From the NCBI RefSeq assembly GCF_015477775.1, contig NZ_JADLQO010000003.1:456228-520227 (forward strand): DNA of 64,000 nucleotides, given 5' to 3'. The position numbers and the translations under genes were made by a program. The notes beneath the pieces were generated by a model, which had not been told where the DNA came from, searched no databases, and saw only the letters and a list, made by a program, of their open reading frames with translations. Shown in pieces: positions 8,668-15,340 of this stretch (position 1 is its first letter; every line of letters begins with the position of its first letter). The stretch comes from Nocardia abscessus (GTDB lineage Bacteria > Actinomycetota > Actinomycetes > Mycobacteriales > Mycobacteriaceae).

Positions 8668-9555
8668 ATGGCTGACATCGCCTCGCTCGGTTACGTCCGA
8701 GTCGCCATCGCCGACGTGGACGCCTGGCGCGCCTTCGCCTTCGACGTGATGGGCTTCGCGCAGGCCACCGGACCGAATCCGGACAGCGTGTACCTGCGGA
8801 TGGACGAGCACGCCTATCGCTTCGAACTCGTTCCCGCGGAGCAGGATCGAGTGCTGGCCGTCGGCTGGGAGGTGCGCGACTATCGCGCACTCGCCCGGCT
8901 GCGGGAAACGCTGGAACAGGCGGGCGTCACGGTCACACCGCTCGGCCAGGAGCAGGTCGACGCACTGCGCGTGGAAGAAGCCTTCACCTTCACCGACCCC
9001 GCCGGGTTCACCGTGGAGGTCTTCCACGGCCCGGTGCTCGATCACAGCCCAGTTGTCACCGCGCACGGGCACAGGTTCGTCACCGAGGGACTGGGGCTCG
9101 GCCACGTAGTGCTGCCGGTGCCGGACCTGGAGGAGGCGAACCGTTTCTACTGCGAGGTTCTCGGATTCCTGCCCCGTGGCTCGTTCCGGGTGCCGACCCC
9201 GCCCGGCGTCGGCCCGGTGCGCGTTCGATTCCTGGGGGTAAACCAGCGCCACCACAGCCTCGCCCTGATCCCCGGCACCCGCGCCGGCGGCCCGGGCCTG
9301 GTGCACATCATGGTCGAGGTCGACCAGCTCGACGCCGTCGGCCGGGCGCTCGACCGCGTCATGCGCGCGGGCTACCCGCTGTCCTCGACCCTGGGCAGGC
9401 ACACCAACGACAAGATGATCTCCTTCTACGTCCGCACTCCCGGCGGCTGGGATCTCGAATACGGCACCGAGGGCGCGTTGGTCGACGAGTCCACCTACAG
9501 CGCCGAGGAGATCACCGCCGACAGCTACTGGGGCCACGAATGGTCACGCGGCTGA
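8668..9555 (+). CDS. hsaC: Extradiol ring-cleavage dioxygenase (iron-dependent, HsaC/BphC type)
   Basis: The 295-residue protein has the two-domain vicinal-oxygen-chelate fold of type I extradiol dioxygenases. The C-terminal domain shows the Fe(II) ligands H146 (GLGHVVLP), H213 (GLVHIMVEV) and E264 (WDLEYGT), with the acid-base residues H196 and Y254 also present. In steroid breakdown HsaC cleaves the catechol 3,4-DHSA between C4 and C5, giving the substrate of HsaD. It lies 15 bp after kshB and is followed by a hairpin terminator. A role on biphenyl-like catechols cannot be excluded by sequence alone. Confidence 0.9.
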   Translation: MADIASLGYVRVAIADVDAWRAFAFDVMGFAQATGPNPDSVYLRMDEHAYRFELVPAEQDRVLAVGWEVRDYRALARLRETLEQAGVTVTPLGQEQVDALRVEEAFTFTDPAGFTVEVFHGPVLDHSPVVTAHGHRFVTEGLGLGHVVLPVPDLEEANRFYCEVLGFLPRGSFRVPTPPGVGPVRVRFLGVNQRHHSLALIPGTRAGGPGLVHIMVEVDQLDAVGRALDRVMRAGYPLSSTLGRHTNDKMISFYVRTPGGWDLEYGTEGALVDESTYSAEEITADSYWGHEWSRG

Positions 9556-9564
9556 CCCACGGAG

Positions 9565-9590
9565 GGCGCGGACGAGATCCGGTCCGCGCC
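9565..9590 (+). terminator. Hairpin terminator after hsaC
   Basis: A perfect 9-bp GC-rich stem (GGCGCGGAC / GTCCGCGCC) with an 8-nt loop starts 9 bp after the hsaC stop. There is no U-tract, as is common for actinobacterial terminators. It marks the likely end of the hsaB-hsaC operon. Confidence 0.6.
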
Positions 9591-9643
9591 TGCTCGATCC
9601 CGTCGCTGGGCCTAGACTGTCGGTTCGAGTAGGAAGGACGCTG

Positions 9644-9790
9644 ATGAAGCGGAGACTGAACTGCCCCTGCGGAGAATCGATCGTCGGAACCGACGAGGAC
9701 GATCTCGTGGAGAAGACACAGGCTCATCTGGCCGAGAACCATCCCGGACACGAGTACTCACGCGACGAGATCCTGTTCATCGCGTACTGA
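9644..9790 (+). CDS. DUF1059 family small protein
   Basis: This is a 48-residue protein starting MKRRLNCPCGESI and ending HEYSRDEILFIAY. The CPCG knuckle, the following acidic helix (DDLVEKTQAHLAENHP) and the histidines fit the DUF1059 family of tiny putative metal-binding proteins. An AGGAAGG ribosome site lies just upstream. It stands alone between the hsaC terminator and the convergent DUF2630 gene. No function is known. Confidence 0.8.
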   Translation: MKRRLNCPCGESIVGTDEDDLVEKTQAHLAENHPGHEYSRDEILFIAY

Positions 9791-9866
9791 TGCGGACGTC
9801 GGCCTGCGTCTGGGATCTGTGTACGGACAGCGAGACTACGATGCTCGCCCACTGCTGAGCCGCGAA

Positions 9867-10118
9867 TCACCGCCTGTCTCTGGGCAGCCGGGCGGCGCGA
9901 CGTACCGGAATCTCGTCGTAGTCGATGCCCATCCTGGCTCGGCGGCGCGCCCGCAGGCGACGGAGCAGGTCCCACTGCCGGTCGAGTTCGTTCTCGATCC
10001 GGTGTAACTCTCGCAGGTCTTCGTTGGTCACATCGCGTCCCACCAGGGACCGCTCGAAGGCGTGCTCCTCGTCGGCGAGCCGGTTGATCCGCGCGAGAAC
10101 GTCCTTTTCCTCGTCCAA
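9867..10118 (-). CDS. DUF2630 family protein
   Basis: This short, highly charged helical protein (~83 residues) matches the DUF2630 pattern: DVLARINRLADEEHAFE, then RELHRIENELDRQWDLLRRLRARRRAR and a basic-proline tail. It is likely a coiled-coil protein. The TTG at 10118 lies just after a GAGGAGGAG ribosome site and gives the natural N terminus MDEEKDV; an ATG six codons further upstream would overlap that site. The family is common in actinobacteria and has no assigned role. Confidence 0.75.
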   Translation of the reverse strand: MDEEKDVLARINRLADEEHAFERSLVGRDVTNEDLRELHRIENELDRQWDLLRRLRARRRARMGIDYDEIPVRRAARLPRDRR

Positions 10119-10367
10119 GTCTCCTCCTCGGTGCACAGCCGGGGATCACCTTCGTCGGCGCCGGAGGAACCTTCGCCTGCCGATCGGCGCCGCCGACTCG
10201 AGCCGTTGTCCGGCGTACTCCATCCGCTCCTGATCACCCTCGCAGAACTCCGGGCCTTCCGCGTGCACCCGGCAGGACGAAGTCGGCCCCGCTATCTCGA
10301 CCTGCTGGACCCATACGGCCGGGAACCGGGTCGCCCCGCCTCGTCGCCGCGACCTATCGCGACGGAA

Positions 10368-10964
10368 TCATCTCGGGCGCAGGCCGTCGATCATGTGCGT
10401 GATGGTCTCGTCCAAAAGTTCCTCGGCGGTCTCCGCGGCGATCACGCCGGACCCGACGAAGGTGGCCAGGCCCTGCAGCGTCGCGACCGCGGAGAGCGCG
10501 ATGCGGCGCGGGTCGCCCTCGATCACCTCGCCGAGTCGCTGGGCTTCGGCGATGAGCGCGACGGGGGTCGCGAACGCGGCGTCCACCGCCTGGGACATCG
10601 CGTCGCCCGCCGCCGGGCTGTGCCTGCGCGCGAACATCAGCGCGACGAGCGCCGGGTTCTCGGTCGCGAAGCGAAGATAGGTACGGGCCAGGCCCCGGAT
10701 GTGCCCGTCGATGGAGCCCGCTGCCGCGGTCTGCTCCAGGGCGGCCGCGAGGCGCTCGAACCCGGATACCGCGATGGCGTCCAGCAACGCCTGCTTGTCC
10801 TTGAAGTGACGGGTGGGGGCGGCGTGGCTGACTCCGACGTCTCGCGCCAGCCGGCGCAGCGACAGGCCGTCGACGCCGGACTCGCGCAGTGTCGCCTCGG
10901 CCCGCTGCAGCAACTCGGCGCGCAGGTCGCCGTGGTGATAGGACCGGCTTCGGGTGATCGGCAT
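10368..10964 (-). CDS. TetR-family regulator of the adjacent YhgE-like exporter
   Basis: The 198-residue repressor has an N-terminal HTH (YHHGDLRAELLQRAEATLRE, LSLRRLARDVGVSHAAPTRHF, KDKQALLDAIA), typical of the TetR_N family, and a TetR_C WHG-like ligand domain (GDPRRIALSAVATLQGLATF). It is transcribed divergently from a membrane transporter. Two palindromes in the 65-bp gap are suited to its binding, so autoregulation and control of the exporter are likely. I placed the start at the ATG at 10964; an upstream ATG (10994) would run through the first operator. Confidence 0.88.
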   Translation of the reverse strand: MPITRSRSYHHGDLRAELLQRAEATLRESGVDGLSLRRLARDVGVSHAAPTRHFKDKQALLDAIAVSGFERLAAALEQTAAAGSIDGHIRGLARTYLRFATENPALVALMFARRHSPAAGDAMSQAVDAAFATPVALIAEAQRLGEVIEGDPRRIALSAVATLQGLATFVGSGVIAAETAEELLDETITHMIDGLRPR

Positions 10965-10986
10965 GGTGTTTGCAGGATAACAAAAT

Positions 10987-11019
10987 GTAGGCATTGCCTA
11001 CTTTGTAGGCAGTGACTAC
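10987..11019. promoter_or_regulatory. Twin palindromic operators for the TetR regulator
   Basis: Two tandem dyads share the same half-site. The first, GTAGGCA-T-TGCCTAC (10987-11001), is perfect. The second, GTAGGCA-G-TGACTAC (11005-11019), has one mismatch. Their centres are 18 bp apart, close to two helical turns. They lie between the divergent TetR and transporter genes. Confidence 0.75.
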
Positions 11020-11029
11020 ATTTGCTGGC

Positions 11030-12328
11030 ATGACGGTCCGGACCTTCACCGCCCCGATCGCAGTGCTCATGGTCTTCGCGGCACTGCTCGCCACCATGTA
11101 TCTCGGCTACGCCGGCAATACCGAGAAGAATCTGCACGACTTCCCGGTGGCCTTGGTGAACCAAGACGTCGGTGACACGCTCGACGGCAAGCCGGCAAAC
11201 ATCGGCGCCCAGGTCGCCGACGCGCTGGTCGCCGGTATCCCGGAGGAGAAGATCGATCTGCGCGTCGTCGGTATCGCCGAGGCGCGCAAGCAGTTGCAGC
11301 ACGGCGAGGTCTACGGCGCCATCGTCATTCCGTCCGACTTCACCAAGCGGCTGGCGATCCTCGGCGCGTCCGCCGTGGTCCCCGGGCAGATCGAGCGGCC
11401 GGTGATCACCGTCCACACCAACCCCCGGATCGGTCCGTACACCACCGGGATCATGCAGCGCATCGCGGACCGCGCCCTGAACCAGGTGGACGTGACCGTC
11501 GGCAAGAATTTGACCGACCAGGTGAACTCCGCCCTCGCCGCGGGGCCGGGCGCGCCGGCCGAGCTCAGTGGCGCTGCCCGTCTGATGCTCGCCGACCCGG
11601 TGCAGATCGTCACCGCGCCGTATCGCCCCATGGACGACGGCGCCGGGCAAGGGCTCGTCGCGTTCTTCTACACCTTGATCCTGTTGCTGGCCGGCTTCAC
11701 CGGCGCCATGATCATCCACACGCTCGTCGATTCGGTCCTCGGTTTCACGCCTACCGAGTACGGCCCGTGGTTCGTCCACCCGCCCGCCACCGGGATCTCC
11801 CGCTTCCGCACCCTGCTCCTGAAGTGGGCGGTGATCGTCACCGCGGCCCCGATTCTGTCCGGGATATTCCTCGCCGTCGCAGCGGCACTGGGCGTTCCGC
11901 TGGGCAGCCCGCTGCTGCTGTGGCTCTACGGGACGCTGGCCATCGTCGCCGTCGGCGTGACCGCGCTGGCCGTCCTGGCCGCCTTCGGCACCGCCGGACT
12001 GCTGGTCAACCTGATCCTGTTCGTGGTACTCGGCCTGCCGTCCTCGGCCGCCACGGTGCCGCTGGAAGCGACGCCCGCCTATATCGCGCACCTGGCGGCT
12101 TTCGAACCGATGCACCAGATCTACCTGGCCGTGCGCGCGATCCTGTTCTTCGACGCCCGCGCCGTAGCCGGTTTCGGCCAGGGGCTGTGGATGACGTTGC
12201 TCGGCCTCGGAATCGGCCTGCTCCTCGGCGCGACGGCCACGCTCGCCTACGACCGCCGCGGACTGCACCGCGCCACAGCGCCCACCGAGAGCGCACCCGT
12301 CGCCGGTGCTCCGGCCGTCGCCGGATAA
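11030..12328 (+). CDS. YhgE/Pip-like ABC-2-type membrane protein
   Basis: The 432-residue integral membrane protein has one N-terminal transmembrane helix (APIAVLMVFAALLATMYLG) and an extracytoplasmic region of ~180 residues beginning DFPVALVNQDVGD, the hallmark of the YhgE/Pip and ABC-2 export family. About five to six membrane helices follow toward the C terminus. Such proteins act in export of hydrophobic compounds or peptides. The ATG at 11030 is preferred because the GTG at 11012 falls inside the operator. It is controlled, by inference, by the divergent TetR repressor. No ATPase partner is adjacent. Confidence 0.82.
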   Translation: MTVRTFTAPIAVLMVFAALLATMYLGYAGNTEKNLHDFPVALVNQDVGDTLDGKPANIGAQVADALVAGIPEEKIDLRVVGIAEARKQLQHGEVYGAIVIPSDFTKRLAILGASAVVPGQIERPVITVHTNPRIGPYTTGIMQRIADRALNQVDVTVGKNLTDQVNSALAAGPGAPAELSGAARLMLADPVQIVTAPYRPMDDGAGQGLVAFFYTLILLLAGFTGAMIIHTLVDSVLGFTPTEYGPWFVHPPATGISRFRTLLLKWAVIVTAAPILSGIFLAVAAALGVPLGSPLLLWLYGTLAIVAVGVTALAVLAAFGTAGLLVNLILFVVLGLPSSAATVPLEATPAYIAHLAAFEPMHQIYLAVRAILFFDARAVAGFGQGLWMTLLGLGIGLLLGATATLAYDRRGLHRATAPTESAPVAGAPAVAG

Positions 12329-12342
12329 GGGCGGACCGGTCC

Positions 12343-14574
12343 TCAGTCGTCGGCGGCGGCCAGGAGCGCGTCCAGCTTTCCGGGGTCGACGCCGAAACCG
12401 GTGAGGCGGTTGAGCGGGATGGCTGCGATCATCCGCATCATGTCCACGCCGAGTGCCGTTGCGTCGCCCATGCTTTCGGACATGCTGCCGAACGCTTCCG
12501 CCAGCGCGGCCGCGGCCGTCGGATCGGCCAGTGCCTCACCGAGGGTCGACTCCGCCGTGATCGGGATCCGTAGTTCGTCTCCGGCGAGGTCGATCTGCCC
12601 GGTGACGCGCAGATCCCGGCTCGAAGCGCCCGCCCAGACCTGGTAGCTACCGCCCTCCACGACCCAGCGGTCGACGCGGGTCTCCCAGTAGGCCAGGTCG
12701 TCCCGGGCAAGGAGGATCGAGACCTCCTCGCTCGCACCGGGTTCCAGCTCGGCGGTGACCGCGACGCCCTTCAGCTCCCGAGCCGGACGCGTGACGGCGG
12801 AACCGGGCACCGCCGTGTACACCTGCACCACCTCACGACCCGCGCGGGAACCAGTATTGGTGACCAGGACACGCACCGTGATTCCCGCCGCGTCCGCCGC
12901 GAGCGCCGAATCGGCGTACTCGAATGTGGTGTAGGACAGGCCGTGCCCGAAGGGGTAGGTCACGTCCATGTCCCGGCTGTCGTACCAGCGGTAGCCCACG
13001 TAGAGACCCTCGCCGTAACGCACGTGCGAGTTCTCACCGGGGAAGTTCAGGTAGGCCGGGGTGTCCTGCAGCCGTACCGGCACTGTTTCCGCGAGTCGAC
13101 CCGACGGGTTCACCACACCGAACAGCACGTCGGCGAGTGCGCCGCCGCCTGCCTGGCCGAGCAGACCGCCGTCCAGGATCGCAGGCGCCGGCGCGGCCAC
13201 CGGGGCCAGCCGGACCACTCCGCCGTGCGCGAGCACCACCACGGTGTCCGGTTGGGCCCGCACCACCGCGTCCAGCAGGTTGAGCTGATCGGCGGGCAGT
13301 TCGAGATGTTCCCGGTCGAACCCCTCGGATTCCTGGGTGGCGGCCAGGCCCAGGAAGAGCACGGCCACATCCGCCTTCTCGGCGGCGGCGACGGCTGCGG
13401 CGCGCAGCGCGGCGTTGTCCGCCTCGGTGTCGCTCGTGGTGAATCCCCGGCTGTAGGAAACGGTTCCGTCGCCGGACAGCGCGCGGATCTCGTCGAGTGG
13501 CACATCGAGCCGGGTCGGGGTGACGTGCGAGCTGCCGCCGCCCTGGTATCGCGGTTCCACCGCGAATTCGCCGATCACCGCCAGCGAGCGCCCCGGAGTG
13601 AGCGGCAGGAGGTCACGGTCGTTGCGCAGCAGCACGACGCAGCGCGCGGCGATCTCGCGGGCCAGCCGATGGTGCTCGTCGGCGTTGTCCGGCGCGTCGC
13701 CGAGCTCCCGTCCGGCCACCACCCTCGCCGCCAGCCTCGCCACGTTCCGCGCGGCGCGGTCGACGTCCGCCGGGTCGAGGGCGCCCTCGGCCATGGCCGC
13801 CACCACCTGTGTGTCGGAGACGCCGCTGCCGCCGGGCATCTCCAGATCCAGCCCGGCCGTCACGGAGGCGGTCCGGTCGGCCACCGCGCCCCAGTCGGAG
13901 ACCACCGCGCCGTCGAATCCCCATTCGCCACGCAGCACGTCGGTGAGCAGCCAGCGATTCTGCGCGGCATGCACACCGTTGATCCGGTTGTAGGAGCACA
14001 TCACCGTCCACGGCCGCGCGGTACGCACGATGTGGGCGAACGCGCGCAGGTAGATCTCGCGCAGCGGGCGCGGGTCGATGTCGGAACTCATACGCATCCG
14101 ATCGTGCTCGGCGTTGTTGGCGGCGAAATGCTTCAGCGAGGCGCCCACTCCGGTGCTCTGCAGACCGGTCACCCATGCCGCGCCGAGCAGGCCGGTGAGC
14201 AGCGGATCCTCCGAGTAGTACTCGAAATTGCGCCCGCCGCGCGGATCCCGCTTGATATTGACGCCCGGCCCCAGCAGCACATCGACGCCCAGCGCGCGGG
14301 CCTCCCGGCCGAGCGCTTCACCCACCCGCCGCACCAGCTCGGCGTCCCAGCTCTGCGCGAGGCCGACCGCGGGCGGGAAGCAGGTGGCGGGCAGGCTCGC
14401 GGCCAGCCCGAGGTGATCGGTCGCGCCGGGCTGCCTGCGCACACCGTGCGGGCCGTCGGTCAGGGTGACCGAGGCGACCGGACCGATCGCCTTCGTGGTC
14501 CAGAAGTCGGCGCCGCTGCCGAGCGCCGCGCGGTCTTCCGGCGACAGGTCGGTGAGGTCGGGGTCGCTCGTCAT
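12343..14574 (-). CDS. bglX: Glycoside hydrolase family 3 beta-glucosidase
   Basis: The 743-residue enzyme has the GH3 (alpha/beta)8 domain (LTDGPHGVRRQ, GPGVNIKRDPRGGRNFEYYSED, SLKHFAANN) with the nucleophile Asp in VVSDWGAV. The GH3 C-terminal domain and a fibronectin-III-like domain (GRAVQVYT-type, REVVQVYTAV) follow. No signal peptide is visible, so it is probably cytoplasmic and hydrolyses beta-glucosides taken up as oligosaccharides. The start has GAGGAG upstream. It converges with the YhgE-like gene (14-bp gap) and diverges from a TetR gene that probably represses it. The gene symbol indicates family only. Confidence 0.9.
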   Translation of the reverse strand: MTSDPDLTDLSPEDRAALGSGADFWTTKAIGPVASVTLTDGPHGVRRQPGATDHLGLAASLPATCFPPAVGLAQSWDAELVRRVGEALGREARALGVDVLLGPGVNIKRDPRGGRNFEYYSEDPLLTGLLGAAWVTGLQSTGVGASLKHFAANNAEHDRMRMSSDIDPRPLREIYLRAFAHIVRTARPWTVMCSYNRINGVHAAQNRWLLTDVLRGEWGFDGAVVSDWGAVADRTASVTAGLDLEMPGGSGVSDTQVVAAMAEGALDPADVDRAARNVARLAARVVAGRELGDAPDNADEHHRLAREIAARCVVLLRNDRDLLPLTPGRSLAVIGEFAVEPRYQGGGSSHVTPTRLDVPLDEIRALSGDGTVSYSRGFTTSDTEADNAALRAAAVAAAEKADVAVLFLGLAATQESEGFDREHLELPADQLNLLDAVVRAQPDTVVVLAHGGVVRLAPVAAPAPAILDGGLLGQAGGGALADVLFGVVNPSGRLAETVPVRLQDTPAYLNFPGENSHVRYGEGLYVGYRWYDSRDMDVTYPFGHGLSYTTFEYADSALAADAAGITVRVLVTNTGSRAGREVVQVYTAVPGSAVTRPARELKGVAVTAELEPGASEEVSILLARDDLAYWETRVDRWVVEGGSYQVWAGASSRDLRVTGQIDLAGDELRIPITAESTLGEALADPTAAAALAEAFGSMSESMGDATALGVDMMRMIAAIPLNRLTGFGVDPGKLDALLAAADD

Positions 14575-14601
14575 CGCAGCTCCTCGGGTCGAAACCGATA
14601 C

Positions 14602-14628
14602 CGAAAACAGTATGCCATTCGGTTTTCG
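14602..14628. promoter_or_regulatory. Inverted repeat between GH3 and TetR genes
   Basis: CGAAAAC (14602-14608) and GTTTTCG (14622-14628) form a perfect 7-bp dyad with a 13-nt centre in the 83-bp divergent gap. It overlaps the most upstream TetR start (14628). It is a candidate operator for the neighbouring regulator. Confidence 0.5.
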
Positions 14629-14657
14629 TGGTGGGGCGATCCGAGTACAGTCGCGAC

Positions 14658-15272
14658 GTGGTTCGGCGCGGCGCGTATTCGAAAGGGATCGCCAAACGAG
14701 AGGAAATCCTCGAGGCGGCGCTCGAGATCGTGGCGCGTGTCGGATACAGCCGGACTACCGTGCGCGAACTCGCCGAGGCCGTCGGCCTGAGCCAGACCGG
14801 CCTGCTGCACTACTTCGGCAGCAAGGAGGAGCTTTTCGCCGCCATCCTCGCGCGGCGCGACGAGGCCGACCGCGATACCTTCACCGCCCCGGCCGTGCCG
14901 CCCGACCTGCCCACAGCGCTGATCCGCCTGATCCGGCACAACGCGGAGGTACCCGGCCTGGTCGAGCTCTACGCTCGCTTCTCCGCCGAAGCCACCCGTC
15001 CCGAGCACCCCGCCCACGACTACTTCCGCGACCGCTACCGCACCGTCCGGACCGCCCTCACCCGCGCCGTCGCCGACCTCCGCGAATCCGGTCGCCTGCC
15101 CGCTGATCTCGACCCGGACCGCTTCGCCGTCATCGCCATGGCCCTGCTCGACGGCCTGCAGACGCAGTGGTTGTACGACCCGGCCGTGGACATGGCCGAC
15201 CACCTGACCTACCTGTGGGAGCTGATCGAACGCGTCGGAAACGGAGCCGAGCGGTCGCGCCCACCCCGGTAG
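14658..15272 (+). CDS. TetR-family regulator
   Basis: This TetR protein of ~204 residues has the HTH AYSKGIAKREEILEAALEIV and TTVRELAEAVGLSQTGLLHYF, and a C-terminal ligand domain ending DPAVDMADHLTYLWELIE, which resembles the TetR_C_6/BetI-like group. It lies divergent from the GH3 glucosidase, which is its likely target. The GTG at 14658 is preferred because the GTG at 14628 falls within the inverted repeat, but either start is possible. Confidence 0.83.
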   Translation: MVRRGAYSKGIAKREEILEAALEIVARVGYSRTTVRELAEAVGLSQTGLLHYFGSKEELFAAILARRDEADRDTFTAPAVPPDLPTALIRLIRHNAEVPGLVELYARFSAEATRPEHPAHDYFRDRYRTVRTALTRAVADLRESGRLPADLDPDRFAVIAMALLDGLQTQWLYDPAVDMADHLTYLWELIERVGNGAERSRPPR

Positions 15273-15340
15273 AATCGGGATCAGCGGTTTCGCGTCGGCC
15301 GTACCCTTATTCGGCCGGGCGACAGCCACGGGAGTGGGAA

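Noticed and set aside
6487..9537. About 1000-codon minus-strand frame opposite kshA, kshB and hsaC
   Set aside because: The plus strand encodes well-supported enzymes. The opposite frame has no domain and a composition typical of antisense GC-rich DNA.
9610..9635. GGTTCGAGT resembling a tRNA T-loop
   Set aside because: No acceptor stem, anticodon arm or CCA-side pairing can be drawn around it.
12943..14790. Plus-strand frame of ~615 codons opposite the GH3 gene
   Set aside because: It is the complement of conserved GH3 catalytic motifs, so it is a shadow frame.
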